Below the pieces are notes generated by a model. The model saw only the letters and a program-made list of their open reading frames with translations. It searched no databases and was not told the origin of the DNA. A stretch of DNA of 55,293 nt from Bacillota bacterium (GTDB taxonomy: Bacteria > Bacillota > UBA4882 > UBA8346). The translations under genes were made by a program, and so were the position numbers. The number at the start of each line of letters is the position of its first letter. The stretch's first letter is position 1. Positions 40,335 through 48,907 of the stretch are shown piece by piece. Location of the stretch: positions 1-55,293 of the forward strand of contig JAEYRX010000025.1 of assembly GCA_023435225.1 (NCBI GenBank), read 5' to 3'.

Positions 40335-40793
40335 TTATTTGTTTTTATTTTTCTTCCCTTTGTTTTTTGATTTTTCTTTAATCTTGGCATTATGACTGTG
40401 AGCTTTACCCTTTAAAGCCTTAAATTCAGCAGAACCCGGTTTTATTCCAAGTTCTTTGGCGATTTGCCCCCAGCCTTTTCCTTTGTTTGCTTGATAAGTT
40501 ACAATTACTTTATCAATTGGAGTTTTTGTTATCATTGAAAGCTCGGCAGCCATATAAATATCAGCCGGTTCCATCTTAATCGTACCGGAAAAGTAATCAA
40601 ATTTAGACTCCGAGATATTATAACCAAGACAAATCTCTGTTTTATAGTCACCAAAATCCATTTTAGCATTAACATTCAGTTCCGAAAGCGCCGAATCCAG
40701 ATCCCTATCACCGGAAAAAGTAAATCCTACTAGTAATGCTGAAAAGATAAGAATAGAAACAATGGCGCACACACAATTTTTCTTATTCTTCAT
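40335..40793 (-). CDS. Secreted hypothetical protein with lysine-rich tail
   Basis: 152 residues: signal peptide (about 1-28), a small folded region with EPADIYMAAELSMITKTPIDKVIVTYQANKGKGW in part (about 75-110) and WGQIAKELGIKPGSAEFKALK, then a very basic Lys/Asn-rich end (KEKSKNKGKKNKNK). The helical motif looks like a small protein-binding module, but I cannot name it. GGAG seven bases upstream supports the ATG at MKNKK; an upstream ATG gives six extra residues. Likely periplasmic, possibly nucleic-acid- or peptidoglycan-binding through its tail (guess). Confidence 0.65.
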   Translation of the reverse strand: MKNKKNCVCAIVSILIFSALLVGFTFSGDRDLDSALSELNVNAKMDFGDYKTEICLGYNISESKFDYFSGTIKMEPADIYMAAELSMITKTPIDKVIVTYQANKGKGWGQIAKELGIKPGSAEFKALKGKAHSHNAKIKEKSKNKGKKNKNK

Positions 40794-40959
40794 GCTCATT
40801 CTCCATTTCATTTAAATAAATTTAGCGACTACTAAATTTTAAATTTTTTTCGGGAACTTCTTTACCTTTTCCTGCATTTCAAAGGATGTCTTTTTTTTCA
40901 ATGACCTGATTTTTGTTGGAAAAATCAATAAGGAAATCATTATTATTGTTACAAGCCGA

Positions 40960-41000
40960 GAACCGGGAAAAGTCGGTGGGAGCTTTCCCGGTTCTTTATT
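40960..41000 (+). terminator. Terminator-like hairpin
   Basis: GAACCGGGAAA (40960-40970) and TTTCCCGGTTC (40984-40994), then TTTATTT. No gene clearly ends here; it may belong to a small unrecognised transcript. Confidence 0.6.
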
Positions 41001-41023
41001 TAAAAAAAGTAAAAAATGGATAT

Positions 41024-41158
41024 ATATATGTTGAAATAAGTTTTTTATATTTCAACATATTTTCCGAAATTCATAAGTTGAAGAAATATCTTTGATTTTT
41101 TCTTTACATTCGGCATTAGGAATGTAAAGATAGTTATAAAACTTTCTTTAACTTATAC
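41024..41158 (+). repeat. Double hairpin element E2 with conserved GGC loop
   Basis: Hairpin A: ATATGTTGAAATA (41026-41038) / TATTTCAACATAT (41048-41060). Hairpin B: outer ATAAGTTGAAGAAA (41073-41086) / TTTCTTTAACTTAT (41143-41156) with one G-T wobble, inner 11-bp stem around CTTTACATTC / GAATGTAAAG, loop GGCATTAG (41112-41119). Directly followed by the inverted 98-bp element. Confidence 0.85.
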
Positions 41159-41162
41159 CTAA

Positions 41163-41260
41163 GGAAGCGCTGATTAATTGAATAAGTAACGATTTTGTGC
41201 TTCGTAAAATGCCTAATACCGCATATTTGCTCGCACAAAATCGGATTAATCAGCGCTTCC
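41163..41260 (-). repeat. 98-bp nested-hairpin element, copy 2 (inverted)
   Basis: Reverse complement of the element at 23546-23643, same length and about 96% alike by eye; the outer and middle stems are kept. The minus-strand loop reads GGTATTAG instead of GGCATTTG. It lies 34 bases before the GDPD gene. Confidence 0.88.
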
Positions 41261-41294
41261 CTAAAACAAATTAATAGACAGGAGTCTTAAATTT

Positions 41295-42305
41295 ATGACC
41301 GCAGAAACCAAAAATAAAAAACCTTCAAATTTCTTTCAGAGGTTAATAAAGAGCAAGGTATTTTGGCTGATTATCGCTTTTTTTATTTTCTTGTGGCTCA
41401 ATAACACCTCACTCTTTGTCAACCGTAGCGGAAAAAAAGCTACCCTTATTGCCCACAGAGCTCTAGGACAGACCTATGATCTGGAAGGGATAAAGTGGAA
41501 TACTAATACCGCCGCCATTATTCATAAGCCGGAATACCCATACATAGAAAACACCTTGCCTTCTATCCGGGCTGCTTTTGATTACGGCACCGAAATTGTT
41601 GAGTTTGATATCCGGATGACTGCGGATAAGCAATTGGCTGTTTTTCACGACTATACGCTGGAATACCGGACTAACGGCAAAGGAAATGTGTCCGAGCATA
41701 CGATGGCTGAATTACGTCAGCTGGATGTCGGATACGGCTATACGGCGGATAACGGCAAAACCTTCCCGTTGCGAGGAACTGGGATTGGTTTGCTGGTTTC
41801 CATCGAGGATGTTTTTCGGGCTTTTCCGGATAAAAAATTTCTGCTCCATATTAAAGATGAAGGAAATGAGGTGGGGCCGGTATTGCTGGAGTTCCTGAAA
41901 ACCCTGGATCAATCGGAAATAAATAATCTTTCCGTTTATGGAAATGATTTGGCTCTGGATCTCCTGCGAGAACACTATCCCAAAATGAAGGTACTGACTA
42001 AATCCAGAATGATTGATGCCTTATTGAGTTATATGTTTATCGGTTGGACCGGGTACATACCAGGTAAAGCACATAACATGGAACTTCACCTGCCGGTTCG
42101 ATATGCGAAATTTTTATGGGGCTGGCCGGATAAGTTTTTGGAGCGGATGGAGCAAGCAAATACCCGGGTGGTTCTGGTAAGATACGTAAATGGCTGGTCG
42201 GATGGGTTTGATTCGCAAGCCGATTTAAAAACATTGCCCGCAAATTATACCGGCGGTATTTGGACGGACCGGATCGATATCATCGGTCCGGTGTTGAAGA
42301 AATAA
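41295..42305 (+). CDS. Glycerophosphodiester phosphodiesterase, membrane-anchored
   Basis: 336 residues: N-terminal anchor (about 18-40), then a GDPD TIM barrel with LIAHRALG, YIENTLPSIRAAFDYG, VEFDIRMTADKQLAVFHD (metal-binding Glu-x-Asp and His) and a long C-terminal portion. It hydrolyses glycerophosphodiesters to glycerol-3-phosphate outside the membrane. The usual AHRG reads AHRA. The ribosome site AGGAG precedes the ATG. In phosphate-limited cells such enzymes salvage phosphate, but no PhoP box is visible. Confidence 0.85.
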   Translation: MTAETKNKKPSNFFQRLIKSKVFWLIIAFFIFLWLNNTSLFVNRSGKKATLIAHRALGQTYDLEGIKWNTNTAAIIHKPEYPYIENTLPSIRAAFDYGTEIVEFDIRMTADKQLAVFHDYTLEYRTNGKGNVSEHTMAELRQLDVGYGYTADNGKTFPLRGTGIGLLVSIEDVFRAFPDKKFLLHIKDEGNEVGPVLLEFLKTLDQSEINNLSVYGNDLALDLLREHYPKMKVLTKSRMIDALLSYMFIGWTGYIPGKAHNMELHLPVRYAKFLWGWPDKFLERMEQANTRVVLVRYVNGWSDGFDSQADLKTLPANYTGGIWTDRIDIIGPVLKK

Positions 42306-42362
42306 TTTATTTTATGTTGATGAAGCCAAGCTAAATAACTCAAAATAGTTTTCCCTTTTCAT

Positions 42363-42824
42363 TTACTCTTTACAATTTATCTTATTAACCAGCCGGCCAT
42401 ATCCCCAAGTGGCAATAGGAAACCAAATGGCGAAAGGAATTATGGAAGTAATAAGACCATGGGCTAATTCTAAAACCCCCAGCCTGGTAATCAGTTGGCA
42501 AAACAGCATGCTGTAGTATATCCCGACAATTGTATATATATAGCGATACCACTTAGACACCGGCAAGAAATAAAAGTAAATAATAAAGAATATGGTCCAG
42601 GCTATCGGGGCCATGAAATGAATGCCAAATTGTCCGAAAGGCCCATAATTAATATATCTAAATTCACCGATTAAATTGCCAAATCCAACTGTAAGGATAT
42701 CAAATACTCCGCCAAATATTAATCCGTAAATAAACAAACGGTGGATTTCCTTTTTAGGCACGACAGCTACTAAAATTACGCCAAAAATACTTGCATAGAG
42801 AAAAGGAATCATATGGATCGGCAT
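42363..42824 (-). CDS. Integral membrane protein of unknown function
   Basis: 153 residues with about five membrane spans (roughly 4-22, 29-46, 68-90, 94-113, 122-143) and a conserved-looking loop GNLIGEFRYINYGPFGQFGIHFMAP. GGAG five bases before the ATG supports the start MPIHMIPF; the frame is open further but without a ribosome site. No function known. Confidence 0.65.
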   Translation of the reverse strand: MPIHMIPFLYASIFGVILVAVVPKKEIHRLFIYGLIFGGVFDILTVGFGNLIGEFRYINYGPFGQFGIHFMAPIAWTIFFIIYFYFLPVSKWYRYIYTIVGIYYSMLFCQLITRLGVLELAHGLITSIIPFAIWFPIATWGYGRLVNKINCKE

Positions 42825-43085
42825 AATAACTCCGCTAGTAAATTTTTTTACAATATGAAAATATTGTGCCACTAGTATGCTGATTTATCCACACAAATAA
42901 GAATTTAAGGCTATGGTAGTAAGTCCTTCGACAATTCTTCGCTTTCAACATAAATGATCAACTTTAGCCGTTAAATATGTAATCCGGCAAATCTCTTAAA
43001 TTATCTTTAATCTCTCTTTGACTTTCCCCCATCCTATAAGTTACAATAACAAACGGAACTTTAAGAAAAGGATGATCTTTAACTA

Positions 43086-44642
43086 ATGAGTATTTTAACG
43101 GTAGAAAACGTCAGTCATGGCTTCGGAGCTAGAAAAATATTGGAGAACGCTTCCTTCCGGCTTTTAAAAGGTGAACATGTCGGACTGGTGGGGGCCAATG
43201 GGGAAGGGAAGTCGACTTTTTTAAATATCATTACCGGGAAATTGATGCCCGATGAAGGCAAGGTTGAATGGTGCAACCGGATCACCACCGGCTACCTTGA
43301 TCAGCATACGGTGCTCACCAAAGGTAAAACCATCCGGGAGGTCCTCCGGGAAGCTTTTCAGCAAATGTTTGACTGGGAACAAGAGATGTTACAGATATAC
43401 GAGAAAATGGCCGAGGTGTCGGAAAGCGAAATAGCGACCATGATGGAAGATGTGGGTGATATCCAGAACGCTTTGGAGCACAATGGTTTTTATAGTATTG
43501 ACGCTAAGATTGAAGAGGTTGCCAACGGACTGGGATTAGGAGAGATCGGGCTGGACCGGGACGTCTCCGAGTTAAGCGGCGGTCAACGGTCCAAGGTACT
43601 GCTTACTAAGTTGTTATTGGAAAATCCGATGATTCTGATTATGGATGAACCAACCAACTTTCTGGATGTAAATCATATTAACTGGCTGAAGAATTACCTG
43701 AAGAACTATGAAAATGCCTTTATCCTGGTTTCCCATGATATTCCCTTCTTAAATGAAGTCGTAAATGTGGTTTATCATGTGGAGAATGCGGTGTTAACTA
43801 GATACACCGGTAATTACGATGAATTTCAGCAGATGTATCAGCTTAAAAAGGAACAAAATCAGAAAGCTTTTGAGAAGCAGCAAAAAGAGATTGAAAAGCT
43901 GGAAGACTTTGTGGCCCGTAATAAAGCGCGGGCGGCCACGGCCAATTTGGCTAAAAGCCGTCAGAAAAAGCTCGATAAAATGGATATTATCGAGAAGGAC
44001 CGGGAACGAATCAAACCGGTGTTTAAATTCCGCGAGGGCCGGACTCCCGGGAAATATATTTTTGAAGCCCATAACTTGGTGATCGGGTATGATGAACCAT
44101 TAACCAGGCCGTTAAATTTGGTATTGGAACGGGGCAAGAAGATCGCTATTAGAGGAGTTAACGGTCTGGGGAAGTCCACCTTATTAAAAACCTTGTTGGG
44201 TATTCAACAACCGGTAGCCGGTGAGGTGAAATTGACCCAGTTTTTGGAGCCCGGCTATTTCGAACAAGAGTCGGGCCGTTATAATAGTAATACGGCGTTG
44301 GAAGAAGTTTGGAACGAGTATCCGGGTTTATCCAATGCCGAGGTAAGAGGAGCTTTGGCCGGTTGCGGTCTTACCCGGGACCATATAGCCAGTCAGATGA
44401 TGGTGTTAAGCGGCGGTGAAAACGCCAAAGTCCGCCTCTGCAAACTGATGCTGAAAAACATTAACTGGCTGGTTTTGGATGAGCCCACCAATCACCTCGA
44501 TACTGATGCTAAGGAAGAACTGAAAAAAGCCATAAAAGATTTTAAGGGAACCGTGGTGATTGTCAGCCACGAGCCGGAGTTTTACGAGGATTGGGTTTCC
44601 GATGTTTGGAATGTGGAAGATTGGACGACGAAAGTGGTTTAA
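43086..44642 (+). CDS. ABC-F family ATPase
   Basis: 518 residues, two ABC cassettes with no membrane domain. Cassette 1: GANGEGKST (about 37-45), LSGGQRSKVLLTKLLL, MDEPTNFLD. Linker of about 80 charged residues (about 245-320). Cassette 2: RGVNGLGKST, LSGGENAKVRLCKLML, LDEPTNHLD. ABC-F proteins act on the ribosome (translation factor or antibiotic protection). The sequence looks like the YkpA/YbiT housekeeping group rather than a resistance subfamily. AAGGATG precedes the ATG. A terminator follows. Confidence 0.93.
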   Translation: MSILTVENVSHGFGARKILENASFRLLKGEHVGLVGANGEGKSTFLNIITGKLMPDEGKVEWCNRITTGYLDQHTVLTKGKTIREVLREAFQQMFDWEQEMLQIYEKMAEVSESEIATMMEDVGDIQNALEHNGFYSIDAKIEEVANGLGLGEIGLDRDVSELSGGQRSKVLLTKLLLENPMILIMDEPTNFLDVNHINWLKNYLKNYENAFILVSHDIPFLNEVVNVVYHVENAVLTRYTGNYDEFQQMYQLKKEQNQKAFEKQQKEIEKLEDFVARNKARAATANLAKSRQKKLDKMDIIEKDRERIKPVFKFREGRTPGKYIFEAHNLVIGYDEPLTRPLNLVLERGKKIAIRGVNGLGKSTLLKTLLGIQQPVAGEVKLTQFLEPGYFEQESGRYNSNTALEEVWNEYPGLSNAEVRGALAGCGLTRDHIASQMMVLSGGENAKVRLCKLMLKNINWLVLDEPTNHLDTDAKEELKKAIKDFKGTVVIVSHEPEFYEDWVSDVWNVEDWTTKVV

Positions 44643-44681
44643 GATATACTGCTTATTTTTTAAGAGAAGAAAAAAATTTCT

Positions 44682-44713
44682 CCCGCCTTTATTATTAAGG
44701 GCGGGTTTTCTTT
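44682..44713 (+). terminator. Terminator after the ABC-F gene
   Basis: CCCGCCTT (44682-44689) and AAGGGCGGG (44697-44705) followed by TTTTCTTT. Confidence 0.8.
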
Positions 44714-44842
44714 ACCTCTTTTACTATATTTTTAAAGCTTTTTCGATTTCTAATTCCGGCGCTTGAGTTTAAATTTACCCTATTGTTACCAGGGCTTAAT
44801 CTAAGCTAAATTTCCTTTTAAATATTCAGTGGTATTTTAAAA

Positions 44843-45043
44843 ATGACGGTATGTGAATGCATCGCGATTATACTAAACCAGGAAGCGGAGCGATATGGCG
44901 ATGATAAGTTATTACCGGTGGCGACACTAAACCGAAAGTCCCCTGAAGCCAAAGGGATTGGATCTATCCTAGGTTTATCAAAGAGAGATTCATTATTTTT
45001 TATATTTTATAGAAAAAGAAAATTAAATAGAGGAGGTGAATAG
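44843..45043 (+). CDS. Doubtful small ORF before the zinc-ribbon gene
   Basis: 66 codons, MTVCECIAIILNQEAERYGD and on, ending at the base pair before the next gene's ATG. No ribosome site and no family. It could encode a small protein coupled to the zinc ribbon, or be chance. Confidence 0.25.
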   Translation: MTVCECIAIILNQEAERYGDDKLLPVATLNRKSPEAKGIGSILGLSKRDSLFFIFYRKRKLNRGGE

Positions 45044-45044
45044 T

Positions 45045-45170
45045 ATGGTTTGTCCTGATTGTCAAACCAAAGCCATGAGTTTTGCCGAGTACTGTAAAAA
45101 ATGCGGAGCACAGTTAATCAGGGAAAAAGGCAGAAGAAATCAAAAAAATATTCTTTATTGGACTTTTTAA
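45045..45170 (+). CDS. 41-residue zinc-ribbon microprotein (paralogue)
   Basis: AGGAGGTG six bases before an ATG is one of the strongest ribosome sites in the window. The product has CPDC and CKKCGAQL (CxxC-x10-CxxC), a basic stretch and a hydrophobic end ILYWTF. It resembles the 34-residue protein at 26790-26894 in layout and sequence (CPDC..EYC.KCGA.L). It is just upstream of the Pho box of pstS; a functional link is not shown. Confidence 0.78.
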   Translation: MVCPDCQTKAMSFAEYCKKCGAQLIREKGRRNQKNILYWTF

Positions 45171-45192
45171 AAATGAAGTCCTTTTTCATTCC

Positions 45193-45246
45193 TTAATATA
45201 CTCTTAATATTCGGTTCAAATAGGCTTAATTTTTTTGCCCTATCAT
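45193..45246 (+). promoter_or_regulatory. PhoP box and promoter of the pst operon
   Basis: Four hexamers at exact 11-base steps: TTAATA (45193), TTAATA (45204), TTCAAA (45215), TTAATT (45226), close to the Bacillus PhoP repeat TT(A/T)ACA. Ten bases on, TATCAT (45241-45246) can serve as -10, with the box occupying the -35 region, as in PhoP-activated promoters. Confidence 0.78.
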
Positions 45247-45269
45247 AAAAATGTAAGGGGGCGGAAAAA

Positions 45270-46064
45270 TTGTTGAAATATTTTAAAGCATCAATTGTTG
45301 TCTTAATAGTGATTTTAGTTACTGCCGGATGTGGAGCCGACAGCGCCAAAATAAATATTGTGGGTTCGACTTCGGTCCAACCGATAGCTGAATTATTAGC
45401 GGAAAAATATATGCAGCAAAACCGTAACGTTAATATTAATGTCCAAGGCGGCGGTTCCAGCGCCGGTATTAAAGCGGTTTTGGATAAAACTGCCGACATC
45501 GGGGCCAGCTCCCGGGAGCTTAAACCTTCGGAAGAACAAAAATTAACAACGGTGGAAATTGCTTTGGATGGCATCGCTATAGTTAATAATCCTCAAAATA
45601 AAGTAAAGAATTTGACTAAGGAACAATTAAAGGGTATTTTTTCCGGAACTATTACCAATTGGTCCCAAGTCGGCGGAGAAAACAAACCGATTGTAGTAGT
45701 AAACCGTGAAGAAGGTTCAGGCACCAGGGGCGCTTTTACGGAACTGGTTATGGGTGAAACAAAAGTATCCGCTAAAGCTATAGTCCAGGGTTCTACCGGG
45801 GCGGTCCGGCAAACTGTATCGGGTAACCCGGATGCTATCGGTTATATTTCCTTGGCTGCTTCCGATCAATCGGTTCAAAATCTGAAAATTAACGGTGAAG
45901 AATGTACCGTAAATAATATTAAACAAAAGAAATATCCGATCGTCCGACCTTTCCTGTTTATTTTAAATGGTGAACCATCACCGGAGATTCAGAAGTTTAT
46001 CGATTATATTCTCGGCGACGGTCAAACAATTATTGTGGAGAATGGCTTGATTTCAGTCAAATAG
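45270..46064 (+). CDS. pstS: Phosphate-binding lipoprotein PstS
   Basis: 264 residues. Lipobox VTAGC (Cys21), then a PBP-like fold with the phosphate-binding segments GSTSVQP, SSAGI, GASSRE and REEGSGTR. Receptor of the high-affinity phosphate ABC transporter. The TTG start is preceded by GGGGGCGG. First gene of the pst operon, behind a PhoP box. Confidence 0.96.
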   Translation: MLKYFKASIVVLIVILVTAGCGADSAKINIVGSTSVQPIAELLAEKYMQQNRNVNINVQGGGSSAGIKAVLDKTADIGASSRELKPSEEQKLTTVEIALDGIAIVNNPQNKVKNLTKEQLKGIFSGTITNWSQVGGENKPIVVVNREEGSGTRGAFTELVMGETKVSAKAIVQGSTGAVRQTVSGNPDAIGYISLAASDQSVQNLKINGEECTVNNIKQKKYPIVRPFLFILNGEPSPEIQKFIDYILGDGQTIIVENGLISVK

Positions 46065-46115
46065 ATTCCAAAAGGGATCTATTTATTTTTGATATTACTG
46101 ATTGTGAGGAATAGA

Positions 46116-46985
46116 ATGGAAGCTCATTTAAGGATCAAAAGGAAAGAACAATTTATCTCCGGAGTATTATTTGCGGCTGCTTCAATTGCAGTGACCGGAG
46201 TTTTACTTATTACTTTGTTTGTCTTAAAAGAAGGTTGGCCGGTTTTGGTTAAATTCGGGCCAAGGGCTTTGGCAACCGGGACTGAGTGGCTGCCTACTTC
46301 CGGCAAATATGGGTTGTTACCGTTAATCATCGGTTCCGGTTATGTAACTTTGTCGGCTTTAGTATTAGGCGTTCCTTTGGGAGTTGGTTGTGCTGTGTTT
46401 ATGGCTGAAATCGCCCCCAATTGGATAACCAAGTTAGTCCGGCCGGCTATTAACTTATTAGCCGGAATACCATCAGTAGTATATGGTTTTTTTGGATTAG
46501 TGATTTTAGTACCGGCCCTTCGCAATTTAATTGGGGGAGTTGGCTTTAGCTTACTGGCCGGAGGGGTAATCCTAGCCATAATGATCCTACCAACCATCAT
46601 TAGTATCTCCGAAGATGCTCTCCGGGCAGTTCCCAGAGATTATAAAGAGGCGTCTCTGGCGTTAGGGGCTAACCACTGGCAGACTATTTACAAAGTTTTA
46701 GTACCCGCTGCCAAATCGGGAATTATGGCTGCCATAATACTGGGGATGGGCCGCGCTATAGGAGAAACAATGGCCGTTATAATGATTACCGGAAATACCC
46801 CGCTTATTCCGAAATCAATGTTTGAACCGGGGCCGACTTTAACCGGTACTATCGGTCAGGAGTGGTCATATGCTTCGGGTGAGCATGCCCAGGCATTATT
46901 CACCGTAGGAATTTTCTTATTCGTTTTAATCATTATTATTAACTCGACCGCTTTATTGTTTACACAGAAGAAGGTGAGATCCTAG
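46116..46985 (+). CDS. pstC: Phosphate ABC transporter permease PstC
   Basis: 289 residues, six membrane spans, with the ABC permease loop EDALRAVPRDYKEASLALGANHWQTIYKV (EAA motif) and a long external loop early on. Forms the channel with PstA. The ATG is chosen because GTGAGGAA lies five bases upstream; the frame runs nine codons further without a ribosome site. It overlaps the pstA start by one base. Confidence 0.95.
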   Translation: MEAHLRIKRKEQFISGVLFAAASIAVTGVLLITLFVLKEGWPVLVKFGPRALATGTEWLPTSGKYGLLPLIIGSGYVTLSALVLGVPLGVGCAVFMAEIAPNWITKLVRPAINLLAGIPSVVYGFFGLVILVPALRNLIGGVGFSLLAGGVILAIMILPTIISISEDALRAVPRDYKEASLALGANHWQTIYKVLVPAAKSGIMAAIILGMGRAIGETMAVIMITGNTPLIPKSMFEPGPTLTGTIGQEWSYASGEHAQALFTVGIFLFVLIIIINSTALLFTQKKVRS

Positions 46986-47824
46986 TGCATTTTGTGACAA
47001 AATTATCACAAAAAATAGCTTTTGTACTTCTTTGGTCGACTGCGTTTATTACTATCGGATGTTTATCACTAATTATTATCTTTATTTTAAAAGAGGGGCT
47101 TCCGTCCGTAAATTGGGAGTTTCTCACCGGTTTTCCGGAGGCAATGGGCCGTAAGGGTGGAATTTTTCCGACAATTATCGGTTCTTTATATCTTACGGTA
47201 GTATCACTTATTATTGCCGCACCTATTGGGGTTGGAGCTGCCGTCTATTTAACCGAATATACCCGGGAAGGCTGGGTTACTAAAATTATTCGGTTTGGAA
47301 CCGAAACTTTGGCCGGTGTTCCTTCTATTATTTTTGGATTGTTTGGATTCGCTTTTTTAGTCACTTTTCTCCATCTTGGTTTTTCAATTCTTTCAGGGGC
47401 AATTACTTTATCTTTAATGTTGTTGCCTACGATTATCAGGACTGCTGAAGAAGCAATCAAAGCGGTGCCCAATTCTTACCGGGAAGGAAGTCTGGCTTTA
47501 GGGGCTACTAAATGGACTACTATAGCTAAAGTGGTAATACCGGCGGCTTTGCCCGGAATCGTAACCGGTTTGGTTCTGGGAGTAGGAAGAGCCATCGGTG
47601 AAACAGCGGCGGTTTGGTTAACGGTCGGTGGAGCTTTACGCGTGCCTATATCAATAATGGATTCGGCCCGGCCGATGACTTTGCACTTATATACTTTAGC
47701 GGCTGAGGGGCTTTCTTTACCTAGGGCCTATGCTACAGCCAGTATCTTAATTATTGCAATCTGGATCATCAATACCGCTGCCAATCTTTTGATGACCCGT
47801 TTTTCGTTGAAGCTGAGAGCATAA
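46985..47824 (+). CDS. pstA: Phosphate ABC transporter permease PstA
   Basis: 279 residues, six spans, EAA loop EEAIKAVPNSYREGSLALGATKWTTIAKV. Partner of PstC. The GTG overlaps the last base of the pstC stop and has AAGGTG eight bases upstream. Followed by a 119-base gap with short inverted segments (AGGAGCC..GACTCCT) before pstB. Confidence 0.95.
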   Translation: MHFVTKLSQKIAFVLLWSTAFITIGCLSLIIIFILKEGLPSVNWEFLTGFPEAMGRKGGIFPTIIGSLYLTVVSLIIAAPIGVGAAVYLTEYTREGWVTKIIRFGTETLAGVPSIIFGLFGFAFLVTFLHLGFSILSGAITLSLMLLPTIIRTAEEAIKAVPNSYREGSLALGATKWTTIAKVVIPAALPGIVTGLVLGVGRAIGETAAVWLTVGGALRVPISIMDSARPMTLHLYTLAAEGLSLPRAYATASILIIAIWIINTAANLLMTRFSLKLRA

Positions 47825-47943
47825 GTAGGGCAGGAGACAGTAGTTTAGGAGCCAGGAGCCTTAAAAACAGAATACATCCTGACTCCTGAATATTATAGGC
47901 TCAAATATTAATACTTATTATAGCAATGGTTGGGGGCTTTGTA

Positions 47944-48699
47944 ATGGAAATTGCGATCAAAGCGGAAAAATTTAATTTATTTTATGGAAACTTTCAAGCT
48001 TTAAAAGAGATTAATATGGAAGTTTACGCTAAAAACGTTACTGCTTTAATTGGCCCTTCAGGGTGTGGCAAAACCACCTTCCTCCGGTCATTAAACCGGA
48101 TGAATGATTTAATCGAAAATGTCAGGATTGAAGGCGAAATTACTTTAGACGGAGCGGATATTAATGATCAGAAAACAGATGTGGTAGCTTTACGAAAACG
48201 AGTTGGAATGGTTTTTCAAAAGCCCAATCCTTTCCCGATGTCCATCTACGATAATATCGCTTATGGGCCCCGAATTCACGGAATTAGGGATAAGGCGCGG
48301 TTGAATGAAATTGTCCAAAAAAGCTTAATAGGAGCCGCGCTCTGGAATGAAGTTAAGGACAGGCTGCATTCTCCGGCGTTAAGGCTTTCCGGTGGACAAC
48401 AACAACGGTTATGTATTGCCAGGCTATTAGCGGTGGAACCGGAAGTACTACTCATGGATGAACCGGCTTCGGCCCTAGACCCGATCTCCACCGGTAAGAT
48501 TGAAGATTTAATCTCCGAACTAAAAAAAGATTATACTATTATTATTGTTACCCATAATATGCAACAAGCCGCCCGTATCTCTGATTATATCGGATTCTTC
48601 CTCTTAGGACGCTTGGTAGAATATGGGCCAACGGAATCGGTAATGACTAATCCGCAACAAAAAGAGACCGAAGATTATCTGACCGGAAGGTTTGGATAA
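47944..48699 (+). CDS. pstB: Phosphate ABC transporter ATPase PstB
   Basis: 251 residues: Walker A GPSGCGKTT near 38, Q-loop VFQKPNPFPMSIYDNIAYG, signature LSGGQQQRLCIA and Walker B LLMDEPASALDP. The PNPFPMS segment is diagnostic for PstB. GGGGG eight to nine bases upstream supports the ATG at MEIAIK over one six codons earlier. Confidence 0.96.
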   Translation: MEIAIKAEKFNLFYGNFQALKEINMEVYAKNVTALIGPSGCGKTTFLRSLNRMNDLIENVRIEGEITLDGADINDQKTDVVALRKRVGMVFQKPNPFPMSIYDNIAYGPRIHGIRDKARLNEIVQKSLIGAALWNEVKDRLHSPALRLSGGQQQRLCIARLLAVEPEVLLMDEPASALDPISTGKIEDLISELKKDYTIIIVTHNMQQAARISDYIGFFLLGRLVEYGPTESVMTNPQQKETEDYLTGRFG

Positions 48700-48700
48700 G

Positions 48701-48900
48701 AATAGTTGATAGTTGACAGTTGATAATTTATAGTTGATATTAAGGCTAAGGGATTTTCATAATTTAAAAATTGTCTAAATAATTATTTAAACAGTAATTG
48801 AGGGATTTTCATAATTAACAAATTTAACATTCGGATACGTTTGTTTAGGTCTTGACTGGGAACTGTCAACTCTAAACTGTAAACTGATTCTAAATTGGGG
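48701..48900. repeat. GTTGACAGTT inverted repeats between pstB and phoU
   Basis: AGTTGATAGTTGACAGTTGA at the left and AACTGTCAACTCTAAACTGT at the right form imperfect arms; between them AGGGATTTTCATAATT occurs twice (48749 and about 48803). The same motif family lies before phoR and near fabF. Confidence 0.7.
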
Positions 48901-48907
48901 TGATATC

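Noticed and set aside
40913..41095. 60-codon frame before element E2
   Set aside because: It runs through a terminator hairpin and into the hairpin element, has no ribosome site and no domain.
31586..41260. Integron attC sites as an explanation of the nested hairpins
   Set aside because: attC sites conserve the outer core sites (RYYYAAC/GTTRRRY) and vary in the loop; here the loop is constant and the stems vary, and no integrase gene is seen.
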